Source of the DNA: JAWKXU01 sp964468045
GTDB lineage: Bacteria; Pseudomonadota; Alphaproteobacteria; Sphingomonadales; Sphingomonadaceae
Length of the DNA stretch: 64,000 nucleotides
Direction: 5' to 3'
Assembly (NCBI GenBank): GCA_964468045.1
Contig: CAYXTO010000006.1
Span: 116,625 to 180,624, forward strand
Shown: one piece after another, positions 15,750 through 24,252 of the stretch
How positions within the stretch are numbered: position 1 is the stretch's first letter
How the letters are laid out: the number at the start of each line of letters is the position of its first letter
Translations under genes and position numbers: made by a program
The notes under the pieces: generated by a model
What the model was told of the DNA's origin: nothing
What the model saw: the letters and a program-made list of their open reading frames with translations, nothing else
The model's database searches: none

Positions 15750-18700
15750 ATGAGCGAACAGCGCGATTACCGAGACACGGTCTTCCTGCCGAAGACCGAT
15801 TTTCCCATGAAAGCCGGGCTTCCCCAGAAGGAGCCGGGCATTCTGGCGCGCTGGGAAGAGATCGACCTGTACCAGCGGCTGCGCGAAGCGCGCGCCGGCC
15901 GCGAGAAATTCGTCCTACATGACGGCCCGCCCTACGCCAATGGCGACATGCATATCGGCCATGCGCTGAACCATATCCTCAAGGACATGGTGGTGCGCAC
16001 CCAGACCCTGCTGGGCAAGGACGCGCCCTATGTTCCGGGCTGGGATTGCCACGGCCTGCCGATCGAATGGAAGGTCGAGGAGGAATATCGCAAGAAGAAG
16101 CGCAACAAGGACGAGGTTCCGGCCAGGGAGTTCCGCGCCGAATGCCGCGCCTATGCGCAGAACTGGGTGAATGTGCAGCGCGAGCAGCTCAAGCGGCTGG
16201 GCGTGTGCGGCAATTGGGACAAGCCCTATCTCACCATGGATTTCGACGCGGAGGCGACCATCGTCGCCGAGCTGCTGAAATTCGCGGAAAGCGGCCAGCT
16301 CTATCGCGGCGCCAAGCCGGTGATGTGGAGCCCGGTGGAAAAGACCGCGCTGGCCGAGGCCGAGGTCGAGTATGAGGACATCACCTCGACCCAGATCGAC
16401 GTGGCGTTCGAGATTGTCGAATCCCCGATCCCCGAGCTGGTCGGCGCTCATGCGGTGATCTGGACCACCACGCCCTGGACGATCCCGGTCAACCAGGCTT
16501 TGGCCTATGGGCCGGAGATCAAATATGTGCTTGTCCAGCACAAGCTGCACACTCACAAGCGCGGGGAATTTGACGAGAATAATCCGCTGCAAGTTCATGA
16601 CGGCCAACGCTCACTTGTCGCCGAACCACTTCTAATGTCGTTCTTGGGTCGTCTGGCCAAAGCCACGATGGAATCCCAAGATCCGGACTCGGAATATATT
16701 TTCACTCCAGCAGCCGAATGGACCGAGATTTCTGGTGCCGACCTCGCAGGCACCATCGCCCGCCATCCGATGCATCGCCTGGGCGGGTTCTTCGCGCACC
16801 CGCGCCCCTTCCTGCCGGGCGATTTCGTCACCACCGACAGCGGCACTGGCCTCGTCCATATGGCGCCCGACCATGGCGAGGACGACTTCCTGCTGTGCAA
16901 AGCCCATGGGATCAATCCCGTCTTCGCAGTGGAAGGGGACGGCAGGTATCGGGCGGACTGGGCATGGCTCGGCGGGCAGGGTTCGGTCATCAATCCCAAG
17001 TTCAACGCGCCGGACGGGCCGATCTGCTCTGACCTGCGCGAAACGGGTGCTCTCCTCAGCGCATCCGCAGATTATCAACATTCTTATCCCCATAGCTGGC
17101 GCAGCAAGGCCAAGGTGATCTTCCGCTGCACGCCGCAATGGTTCGTGCCGATGGACCGCCCGAGCCTGCGGATGCGGGCCGAGCAGCGCTGGGAGAACGA
17201 GGGCGGCTCGCCCGATCCCACGCCCGAGATCGAACCGGGCGAGGCGACCCTGCGCGAAACCGCGCTGCAGGCCATCGCCGACACCCGCTTCGTGCCTGAG
17301 AAGGGCCGCAACCGCATCGGTGCGATGGTGGAGGGGCGGCCGGACTGGGTGCTGTCGCGCCAGCGCGCCTGGGGCGTGCCGATCACCCTGTTCGTGGACC
17401 GCAGGAGCGGGGAATATCTCAACGATCCGGAGGTGAACGCCCGCATCGTCAGCGCGATTCGCGCCGGCGGCGTGGATGCCTGGGACGCGCAGAACGCGCA
17501 GACCTTGCTGGGCGACGCCTATCGCGCCGAGGATTACGAGCAGGTCACCGATATTCTCGACGTCTGGTTCGATTCCGGCTCCACCCATGCCTTCGTGCTG
17601 GAAAGCGGCAAATGGCCCGAGCTGACCCGGCCCGACGGCTATCGCGAGCCGCCCGCCGATCTCTATCTCGAAGGCGGCGACCAGCATCGCGGCTGGTTCC
17701 AGTCCTCACTTCTCGAAAGCTGCGCCACGCGCGGCCACGCCCCTTACAAGGCGGTGCTGACCCACGGCTTCACCATGGACGCCAAGGGCGAGAAGATGTC
17801 CAAGTCCAAGGGCAATACGGTCAGCCCGCTGGACGTGATGCGCGATTACGGCGCGGATATCATCCGGCTGTGGGCGCTGTCGGTCGACTATACCGAGGAT
17901 CACCGGATCGGCCCGGAAATCCTGAAGGGCGTAGCCGACCAGTACCGCAAGCTGCGCAACACCTTCCGCTATCTGCTGGGCGCGCTGGAGGGGTTCAGCG
18001 ACACCGAGAAGGTCCAGAACGTCACCGAGATGCCCGAGCTGGAGCGCTACATGCTCGCGCGGCTGGCACAGCTGGATGGCGAGCTGCGCCGGGCGGTGAG
18101 CGACTTCGATTTCAACGCCTATGTCCGCGCGCTGACCGACTTCTGCAATGAGGACCTGTCCGCCTTCTTCTTCGATATTCGCAAGGATTGCCTCTATTGC
18201 GACGCGCCTGCGGACCCGAAGCGGCGCGCCTATCGCACCGTGCTCGACACGCTGTTCCAGGCGCTGATCCGCTATGCCGCGCCGGTGCTGGTCTATACCG
18301 CCGAGGAAGTCTGGCAGAGCCGCTATCCGGGCTCCGACAGCGTGCATCTGCTGGAATGGCCTGTTCTCCCGATCCGTCCTTCCCGCGAAAGCGGGAACCC
18401 AGCGGCAGCGGAAGATCTGGATCCCCGCCTTCGCGGGGATGACGAGTTGGTTGAGAAGTGGGCGCAATTGCGTGCGTTGCGTTCGCAGGTGCTGGAAGCG
18501 ATCGAGCCGCTGCGCCGCGAGAAGGTGCTCGGCTCGGGCCTTGAAGCCGAAGTTACCGTTCCCGCCGCCGCGCCGGAAGCCGATCTCGCCGAATTGTTCA
18601 TCACCGCGACAGTGAGGCGAGGCGATGGTGACGGCGTGACCGTGACTCCCACTTCCGACCACAAATGCGGCCGCTGCTGGCGCCATCTGCCGGAAGTTCC

Positions 18701-18764
18701 GGAAGACGGCGCGCTGTGCGGGCGCTGCGACGATGTGGTGGCGGCGCTGGAAGGCGCGGCATGA
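15750..18764 (+). CDS. ileS: Isoleucyl-tRNA synthetase with an in-frame repeat insertion
   Basis: The 1004-residue class I synthetase charges tRNA-Ile. The HIGH signature is in NGDMHIGHALNH (residues 68-71) and the KMSKS loop is at about 682-686 (GEKMSKSKGN). The C-terminal zinc finger is CGRCWRHLPEVPEDGALCGRC. Two features are odd. First, residues 876-899 are encoded by a 70-bp palindromic repeat (see 18375-18444), making the C-terminal part longer than expected. Second, the editing domain around residues 255-330 (16515-16740) reads in an unusually low-GC codon set. The frame is intact throughout. The stop overlaps lspA (ATGA). Confidence 0.95.
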   Translation: MSEQRDYRDTVFLPKTDFPMKAGLPQKEPGILARWEEIDLYQRLREARAGREKFVLHDGPPYANGDMHIGHALNHILKDMVVRTQTLLGKDAPYVPGWDCHGLPIEWKVEEEYRKKKRNKDEVPAREFRAECRAYAQNWVNVQREQLKRLGVCGNWDKPYLTMDFDAEATIVAELLKFAESGQLYRGAKPVMWSPVEKTALAEAEVEYEDITSTQIDVAFEIVESPIPELVGAHAVIWTTTPWTIPVNQALAYGPEIKYVLVQHKLHTHKRGEFDENNPLQVHDGQRSLVAEPLLMSFLGRLAKATMESQDPDSEYIFTPAAEWTEISGADLAGTIARHPMHRLGGFFAHPRPFLPGDFVTTDSGTGLVHMAPDHGEDDFLLCKAHGINPVFAVEGDGRYRADWAWLGGQGSVINPKFNAPDGPICSDLRETGALLSASADYQHSYPHSWRSKAKVIFRCTPQWFVPMDRPSLRMRAEQRWENEGGSPDPTPEIEPGEATLRETALQAIADTRFVPEKGRNRIGAMVEGRPDWVLSRQRAWGVPITLFVDRRSGEYLNDPEVNARIVSAIRAGGVDAWDAQNAQTLLGDAYRAEDYEQVTDILDVWFDSGSTHAFVLESGKWPELTRPDGYREPPADLYLEGGDQHRGWFQSSLLESCATRGHAPYKAVLTHGFTMDAKGEKMSKSKGNTVSPLDVMRDYGADIIRLWALSVDYTEDHRIGPEILKGVADQYRKLRNTFRYLLGALEGFSDTEKVQNVTEMPELERYMLARLAQLDGELRRAVSDFDFNAYVRALTDFCNEDLSAFFFDIRKDCLYCDAPADPKRRAYRTVLDTLFQALIRYAAPVLVYTAEEVWQSRYPGSDSVHLLEWPVLPIRPSRESGNPAAAEDLDPRLRGDDELVEKWAQLRALRSQVLEAIEPLRREKVLGSGLEAEVTVPAAAPEADLAELFITATVRRGDGDGVTVTPTSDHKCGRCWRHLPEVPEDGALCGRCDDVVAALEGAA
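18375..18444 (+). repeat. Palindromic repeat element inserted in ileS
   Basis: The element has arms at 18375-18402 (CGTCCTTCCCGCGAAAGCGG at its start) and 18417-18444 (CTGGATCCCCGCCTTCGCGG at its start), each with its own hairpin, and matches the widespread proteobacterial repeat whose encoded peptide reads PSRESGNP on one strand and IPAKAGIQ on the other. It is read in frame within ileS, as codons 876-899. Only one copy is visible in this window. Confidence 0.85.
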
Positions 18765-19294
18765 GCGTCACGCTCCGCAACCGGCTGATCGGCCTTGTCC
18801 TTGCCGCCGTGATCTTCACGGCGGACCAGTATGTGAAGTGGCTGATGGTCGGGCCGCTGCGGCTGCGCGAGGTCGGGGTGATCGAGCTGATCCCGTTCTT
18901 CGACCTGCGCTGGACCCAGAATTTCGGCGTGTCGCTGGGCATGTTCACCGCCGATTCCATGGAAATGCGCTGGATCCTGGTGGGCGTGACCTCGCTGATC
19001 GCGCTGGGCGTGTTCATCTGGATCCTGCGGGAAAAGGTGCTGGGGGAAATCGGCGCGCTGGCGCTGATCCTGGGCGGCGCGCTCGGCAATATCCGCGACC
19101 GCTACAACCTGGGCTATGTGATCGATTATGCGGACCTGCATTTCGGCACGTTCCGGCCTTTCCTGATTTTCAACATCGCCGATGCGGCGATCACCATCGG
19201 CGTGGTGATTATCCTTGCCCGCTCGCTTTTCCTGCGCGAAAAGCAGCCCCAACCGAATGACGACGAAACGGCGCACACGCCGGCGGAGACCTGA
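18761..19294 (+). CDS. lspA: Lipoprotein signal peptidase II
   Basis: The 177-residue protein starts at the ATG overlapping the ileS stop. Four membrane helices are visible. It has the family landmarks: ADQYVKWLM, TQNFGVSLGMF, then GGALGNIRDRYNLGYVIDY and FLIFNIADAAITIGV, which carry the two catalytic aspartates in VIDYAD and NIADA. It cleaves prolipoprotein signal peptides at the lipobox. Several predicted lipoproteins in this window (19299, 21311, 35311, 60062) are likely substrates. Confidence 0.95.
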   Translation: MSVTLRNRLIGLVLAAVIFTADQYVKWLMVGPLRLREVGVIELIPFFDLRWTQNFGVSLGMFTADSMEMRWILVGVTSLIALGVFIWILREKVLGEIGALALILGGALGNIRDRYNLGYVIDYADLHFGTFRPFLIFNIADAAITIGVVIILARSLFLREKQPQPNDDETAHTPAET

Positions 19295-19298
19295 CAGC

Positions 19299-19709
19299 AT
19301 GCGCACCATTCCAGCCCTTATCATCCTTGCCGCCGGTTCGGCCGCCCTGGCCGGTTGCGGCAGCAGCGGCGTGTTCAATCGCGATCGTCCGGATGAAATG
19401 GCCGTGCAGCGCCAGGCCCCGCTGGCCGTGCCGCCCGATTTCGCGCTGGAGCCGCCGCAGCCCGGCGCCCCGCGCCCCGTCGAGGGCAGCGCCAGCCAGA
19501 AGGCGCTGGAAGCCCTGTTCGGCGCGCCCGATCCGCGCACCGGCCTGGAAACAAGCTCGCTCGAACGCGCGGGTAGGGCCGATCCCGGCATCCGCTCCTC
19601 GGTCGGCGACGAGAACACGCACACCGTGTCCAAGGGCACCGTCACCCGCGATATCCTGGCCGCCCCGCAGGCTGATGGTGAGGCCGCGCGAGCCTTGATT
19701 CCGGGCTGA
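19299..19709 (+). CDS. DUF3035 lipoprotein
   Basis: The 136-residue protein has a signal peptide ending in the lipobox LAGC at residues 17-20 (MRTIPALIILAAGSAALAGC), followed by PLAVPPDFALEPPQPGAPRP, the DUF3035 signature. DUF3035 proteins are uncharacterised outer-membrane lipoproteins common in alphaproteobacteria. It starts four bases after lspA, the enzyme that would process it, and a hairpin follows its stop. Confidence 0.8.
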   Translation: MRTIPALIILAAGSAALAGCGSSGVFNRDRPDEMAVQRQAPLAVPPDFALEPPQPGAPRPVEGSASQKALEALFGAPDPRTGLETSSLERAGRADPGIRSSVGDENTHTVSKGTVTRDILAAPQADGEAARALIPG

Positions 19710-19736
19710 TCCGGGAAGCTTTCCGAAGGAAATCAA

Positions 19737-19755
19737 GGGCCGCATGATGCGGCCC
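19737..19755. terminator. Bidirectional terminator hairpin
   Basis: GGGCCGCAT and ATGCGGCCC, separated by one base, form a stem between the converging DUF3035 and CNNM genes, with TTT on the plus side. Confidence 0.55.
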
Positions 19756-19763
19756 TTTCCATG

Positions 19764-21080
19764 TCAGTCTTCTGCCTGGTGAGCCTTGGGGAGCAGGCTG
19801 ACCAGCAGCTTGTCGATCTTGCGGCCGTCCATATCCACCACTTCGAAGTGCCAGCCCTGCTCCTCGAACACCTCGCCTTCGACCGGCAGCTTCTTGAGGA
19901 TGGACAGCACGAAACCGGCGGCAGTGGCGAATTCCCGGTCTTCCGGCAGATCGATACCCAGCCGCTCCGCCAGCTCATCCGCCGGGGTCGCGCCCGAAAC
20001 CAGCAGGGAGCCGTCCTCGCGCTCCACCACCAGCGGCTCGTCGCCCTCGTCCTGGCTGCTCATGAACTGGCCGACCAGCGCGGTCAGCAGATCATTGGGG
20101 GTGACCACCCCTTCCAGATGGCCGTATTCGTCATGCACCATGGCCATCGCGATATCGGATTGCTGCAGGATGCGCAGCGCATCCATGGCGTCCAGCTGAT
20201 CCGGCACGATCTCCGTCTTGCGCAGCAGCTCGCCCAGGCGCGGCACCTTGCCGGCCAGCAGGGTCGCCATCACCTCGCGGACCTTGACCACGCCCACGAT
20301 CTCGTCCGGAGAACCGTCGGCCACCGGCAGCAGCGAATGGGGCGTCTTCTCGATCGCCTCGCGGATCTGCTCCACCGTCGCGCCGCGATCGATCCAGTCC
20401 AGCTCGATACGCGGCGTCATCAATTCGCGCACCGGGCGGTCGGCCAGCCGCATCACGCCGGCCATGATCGCGCGCTCCTCCTCCTCCAGCACCCCGGAGC
20501 GAGTCGCTTCGGCGAAGATCATCTGCAGCTCCTCGGCGGACAGGCCATGCTCGCCGCGATGGCGGATGCCGAGCACCCGCAGGAGGAAGGAGGACGAACG
20601 GTCCAGCGTCCAGACGAACGGCGCCGCCGCCCGGGCCAGCAACGCCATCGGCCGGGACATCAGGATCGCGATCGGTTCCGCCGTGCGCAGCGCGAACTGC
20701 TTGGGCACCAGTTCCCCGACCACGAGGCTGAAATAGGTGGTCAGCGCAATGACGAGCGCAAATCCGGCCTCATCCGCATATTTCGGCGGCAGGCCCAGCC
20801 AGATCAGCCGCTCGCCCACCGGCCCGCCCAGGCTCGCCCCGGAATAGGCGCCGGCGATGATCCCGACCAGGGTAATCCCGATCTGCACGGTGGAGAGAAA
20901 CTTGCCCGGGTCCGCCGCCAGGGCCAGCGCGGTCTTCGCGCCGCGGCTGCCGCCTTCCGCCGCGATCCGCAAGCGCGCCTGCCGCGCGGAGACGATCGCC
21001 AGCTCGGACATGGAGAAGAGCCCGTTCAGCAGGATCAGGGCTGCGATAATGAACAGATCTGGCCAGGGGAAAGGTGTCAC
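19764..21080 (-). CDS. CNNM/CBS-domain transporter-like protein (HlyC/CorC family)
   Basis: The 438-residue protein begins with three or four membrane helices (FIIAALILLNGLFSMSELAI at residues 10-29 is typical), which form the CNNM/DUF21 domain. Two CBS domains follow (LMTPRIELDWIDRG and AMDALRILQQSDIAMAMVHD). A C-terminal CorC_HlyC domain closes it (GDEPLVVEREDGSLLVSG). The family transports or senses Mg and other divalent ions. It reads toward the DUF3035 gene and is divergent from the OmpA lipoprotein. Confidence 0.9.
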   Translation of the reverse strand: MTPFPWPDLFIIAALILLNGLFSMSELAIVSARQARLRIAAEGGSRGAKTALALAADPGKFLSTVQIGITLVGIIAGAYSGASLGGPVGERLIWLGLPPKYADEAGFALVIALTTYFSLVVGELVPKQFALRTAEPIAILMSRPMALLARAAAPFVWTLDRSSSFLLRVLGIRHRGEHGLSAEELQMIFAEATRSGVLEEEERAIMAGVMRLADRPVRELMTPRIELDWIDRGATVEQIREAIEKTPHSLLPVADGSPDEIVGVVKVREVMATLLAGKVPRLGELLRKTEIVPDQLDAMDALRILQQSDIAMAMVHDEYGHLEGVVTPNDLLTALVGQFMSSQDEGDEPLVVEREDGSLLVSGATPADELAERLGIDLPEDREFATAAGFVLSILKKLPVEGEVFEEQGWHFEVVDMDGRKIDKLLVSLLPKAHQAED

Positions 21081-21171
21081 GATGACATGCCGCTAGCAGA
21101 TTTGTCCGGACGAGCGAAGAGCGGCTGTTCAGGACAGGCATCGATGCGCGAGCGATCGCATGGAATTTTCG

Positions 21172-21197
21172 GGAACTGGCGTGACGATCTGTGCGTT
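21172..21197 (+). promoter_or_regulatory. EcfG-type general stress promoter before the OmpA lipoprotein
   Basis: GGAAC and CGTT are separated by exactly 17 bp. This matches the alphaproteobacterial general stress sigma factor consensus GGAAC-N16/17-CGTT. The start codon lies 114 bp downstream of the -10. The motif was found by eye. Confidence 0.5.
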
Positions 21198-21310
21198 TGT
21201 GCGCATAAGTCGCGTTGCCGGGTAACCGGGTGGCTGTCACGATTCGCCTGCAAGCCGCCCTGCTCCCCTGTTTCGAGTTGAAGCCAGTCAATCAAGAGGA
21301 TGTCGATCTT

Positions 21311-22000
21311 ATGAAGAAGTCCCGCATTCTGATCTCGGGCGTGGCCGCCCTGTCGCTCGTATCGCTTTCCGCCTGCGTCACCGATCCGAATACCGGCGAG
21401 CAGAAGGTCTCCCGCACCGCCATCGGCGGCGTCGGCGGCGCTGCCCTGGGCTATCTGCTGGGCGGCATCATCGGCGGCCAGACCGCCCGGATCGTGGGCG
21501 CCGGCATCGGCGGCGTCGCCGGTGGCGCCATCGGCTACAAGATGGACCAGCAGATCAAGGAGCTCAAGGAGCAGACCGCCGGGTCCGGCGTGGATGTGAC
21601 GGAGACTCCCGATGGCAAGGCCATCCTGGTCAATCTGCCCGACGGGGTGACCTTCGCCGTCGACAGCACCACCATCAGCCCGTCCTTCCAGACCACGCTG
21701 GACCAGATCGCGACCAGCCTGAAGACCTATCCGGACAGCCTGATCGACGTTTACGGGCACACCGATTCGACCGGCTCCGACACCTACAACCAGGGCCTCT
21801 CCGAACGCCGGGCCAGGGCCGTGGCCGACTATCTGGGGATGCGCGGCGTTTCATCCGCCCGGATCCGTTCGCAGGGCTTCGGCGAGCAATATCCCGTGGC
21901 CAGCAACGAAACGGCCGAAGGACGCGCGCTGAATCGCCGTGTCGAAATCAAGATCACGCCGATCAGCCAGGAGGAAGTGAACGCCGCCAAGGGCCAGTAA
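21311..22000 (+). CDS. OmpA-family outer-membrane lipoprotein
   Basis: The ATG at 21311 gives 229 residues. The signal peptide ends in the lipobox LSAC at residues 19-22. A glycine zipper (GGVGGAALGYLLGGIIGGQ and GAGIGGVAGGAIGYKM) covers about 40-75, as in the 17-kDa surface antigen family. The C-terminal OmpA domain has VYGHTDSTGSDTYNQGLSE, then GFGEQYPVASNETAEGRALN, the peptidoglycan-binding part. It probably anchors the outer membrane to the wall. The candidate EcfG promoter upstream suggests stress induction. Confidence 0.9.
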   Translation: MKKSRILISGVAALSLVSLSACVTDPNTGEQKVSRTAIGGVGGAALGYLLGGIIGGQTARIVGAGIGGVAGGAIGYKMDQQIKELKEQTAGSGVDVTETPDGKAILVNLPDGVTFAVDSTTISPSFQTTLDQIATSLKTYPDSLIDVYGHTDSTGSDTYNQGLSERRARAVADYLGMRGVSSARIRSQGFGEQYPVASNETAEGRALNRRVEIKITPISQEEVNAAKGQ

Positions 22001-22026
22001 TTCCGCAAGGCCGATGGCAGCGACGG

Positions 22027-22054
22027 GGGCCGGTCCATTGCGACCGGCCCTTTT
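22027..22054 (+). terminator. Rho-independent terminator
   Basis: GGGCCGGTC at 22027-22035 pairs with GACCGGCCC at 22042-22050, with a six-base loop and TTTT. It ends the OmpA gene, convergent with cysQ. Confidence 0.75.
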
Positions 22055-22063
22055 CGTCGCGGT

Positions 22064-22843
22064 TCAGCCCGCCTCGCGCGCGGCCCGGTCCGCCAGCCGC
22101 GCCACTGCGGCCGCGTGAATATCCGGAGCGCTGACCAGCAGCCCGAAGGCGCGCGGATCGTGCTTGTTGTAGTTGAGCGGCTGCCCGAAGGCGTCGCTGA
22201 CCGCAGCCCCCGCCTCCCGTGCGATCAGGGTGGCGGCGGCGATGTCCCATTCGAAGCCCCAGCGCAGGGTCGCCACCAGATCGGCCTCGTCGGCCGCGAC
22301 CATCGCCACCCGCAGGGCGATGGCATTGGGCTTGTCCACCAGCGCCAGATCCGCATCGTCCTTCGCCAGATGATCCGCCGGCACCCGCGCGCCCGAGAAT
22401 CTTCGCCTCCTGCTCGCGCGCAGCGGCAAGCCGTTGCGCGAGGCGCCCTGCCCCGCCACGGCCGACCAGAATTCCTCGCGCGCCGGGGCGGCCAGCAGGC
22501 CGATCAACGGGCGCCCTGCGCTGACCAGCGCGACCGACACCGCCCAGCCGCGCCGCCCGCGCACGAAATCGCGCGTGCCGTCGATCGGGTCGACCAGCCA
22601 GATCAGCCCCTTGTCGAGCCGGTCGGCATTGTCGGCGGTTTCCTCCGAAAGCCAGCCCGCTGCCGGAAGCAGCGCGGACAATTCGGACTTCAGGAAGGCG
22701 TTCACCTCCAGGTCCGCGGCGCAAACGGGATTGCCCGGAGTCTTTTCCCAGCTTTCCACCCGATGCCCCGCGCCGGGCCAGCTGGCGAACGCGATCTGCC
22801 CGGCTTCACGGACAATTTCTTCGAGGCGCTCGCTGTCGATCAT
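22064..22843 (-). CDS. cysQ: 3'(2'),5'-bisphosphate nucleotidase or inositol phosphatase-family protein
   Basis: The protein is 259 residues from the ATG at 22843. It carries the lithium-sensitive phosphatase motifs: GWLSEET (metal-binding Glu), WLVDPIDGTRDF (DPIDGT), and WDIAAATLIAREAG. The family hydrolyses PAP to AMP, or inositol monophosphate. CysQ is chosen because the inner motifs resemble CysQ more, but IMPase cannot be excluded. The gene runs divergent from sucC, with a 119-bp gap. Confidence 0.8.
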   Translation of the reverse strand: MIDSERLEEIVREAGQIAFASWPGAGHRVESWEKTPGNPVCAADLEVNAFLKSELSALLPAAGWLSEETADNADRLDKGLIWLVDPIDGTRDFVRGRRGWAVSVALVSAGRPLIGLLAAPAREEFWSAVAGQGASRNGLPLRASRRRRFSGARVPADHLAKDDADLALVDKPNAIALRVAMVAADEADLVATLRWGFEWDIAAATLIAREAGAAVSDAFGQPLNYNKHDPRAFGLLVSAPDIHAAAVARLADRAAREAG

Positions 22844-22962
22844 GCAATACAATTGCAATGGGCGCTGTCGGGGCACTTTTCAAGACGGCCAAGCTGTGCT
22901 TAGGGGCACGCAAACTTTTTCGGCCCGATCCCGGGGCGCCTCTCATCAGGAAAGCGGACCTC

Positions 22963-24162
22963 ATGAACATTCACGAGTACCAGGCCAAGGAACTGCTTGC
23001 GAAATTCGGTGTCGGCGTTCCCGCCGGCCACGCCGCGCTGACGGTGGAAGAAGCCGTGGCGGGCGCGAAGAAGCTGCCCGGGCCGCTCTATGTGGTGAAG
23101 GCGCAGATCCATGCGGGCGGCCGCGGCAAGGGCAAGTTCAAGGAACTGGGCCCCGATGCCAAGGGCGGCGTGCGCCTGTGCCGGAGCATCGAGGAAGTGG
23201 AAGCGAACGCCCGCGAAATGCTGGGCAACACGCTGGTCACCGTGCAGACCGGCGAAGCCGGCAAGCAGGTCAACCGCCTCTACGTCACCGACGGCGCCGA
23301 CATCGCCAAGGAATATTACCTGTCCATGCTGGTCGACCGCAAGACCAGCCGCATCGCCATGATCGTATCCACCGAAGGCGGCATGGATATCGAGGAAGTG
23401 GCGCATTCGACGCCCGAGAAGATTACCACCATCGTGATCGATCCGGCCGAGGGCTTCATGCCGCACCATGGCCGCGCCGTGGCCTTCGCCCTGAAGCTGT
23501 CGGGCGATCTCAACAAGCAGGCCCAGAAGCTCGCCGCCCAGCTTTACGAAGCGTTCAACGCCACCGACATGTCGATGCTGGAGATCAACCCGCTGATCGA
23601 GACGACCGACGGCAGTCTGCTGGTGCTGGACGCCAAGGTCAGCTTCGATTCGAACGCGCTCTATCGCCATCCCGATATCGAAGCCCTGCGCGACGAGACC
23701 GAGGAAGATCCGGCCGAGGTCGAGGCGAGCAAGTACGACCTCGCCTATATCAAGCTGGACGGCGATATCGGCTGCATGGTGAACGGCGCCGGCCTGGCCA
23801 TGGCGACCATGGACATCATCAAGCTCAACGGCGCCTTCCCGGCCAACTTCCTCGACGTCGGCGGCGGCGCCTCGAAGGAGAAGGTGACCGAGGCGTTCAA
23901 GATCATCCTGTCCGATCCGGCGGTGAAGGGCATTCTCGTCAACATCTTCGGCGGAATCATGAAGTGCGACGTGATCGCCGACGGCATCGTGGCCGCGGCC
24001 AAGGACGTCAACCTGTCCGTTCCGCTGGTGGTCCGCCTCGAAGGCACCAATGTCGAGAAGGGCAAGGAAATCCTGAACAATTCCGGGCTGCCGATCGTGT
24101 CGGCCAACGATCTGGGCGACGCCGCCCGCAAGATCGTGGCCGAAGTGAAGCAGGCCGCCTGA
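22963..24162 (+). CDS. sucC: Succinyl-CoA synthetase, ADP-forming, beta subunit
   Basis: The ATG at 22963 gives 399 residues, the family length. It starts MNIHEYQAKELLAKFGV, and has the ATP-grasp stretch KAQIHAGGRGKGKF and NPLIETTDGSLLVLDAKV. The C-terminal CoA-ligase part shows NGAGLAMATMDIIKLNG, INIFGGIMKCDVIADG with LVVRLEGTNVEKG. It makes ATP or GTP from succinyl-CoA with SucD in the TCA cycle. The next gene is etfB, not sucD, so the alpha subunit must be elsewhere. Confidence 0.95.
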   Translation: MNIHEYQAKELLAKFGVGVPAGHAALTVEEAVAGAKKLPGPLYVVKAQIHAGGRGKGKFKELGPDAKGGVRLCRSIEEVEANAREMLGNTLVTVQTGEAGKQVNRLYVTDGADIAKEYYLSMLVDRKTSRIAMIVSTEGGMDIEEVAHSTPEKITTIVIDPAEGFMPHHGRAVAFALKLSGDLNKQAQKLAAQLYEAFNATDMSMLEINPLIETTDGSLLVLDAKVSFDSNALYRHPDIEALRDETEEDPAEVEASKYDLAYIKLDGDIGCMVNGAGLAMATMDIIKLNGAFPANFLDVGGGASKEKVTEAFKIILSDPAVKGILVNIFGGIMKCDVIADGIVAAAKDVNLSVPLVVRLEGTNVEKGKEILNNSGLPIVSANDLGDAARKIVAEVKQAA

Positions 24163-24252
24163 GCCACGCCTGAGCCTTACCACTTGCCCCCGGCGGCCAT
24201 TTCGGTCTAACGGGAAAACATACACCAGTTTACAATATCCGGAGTAGAAGCC

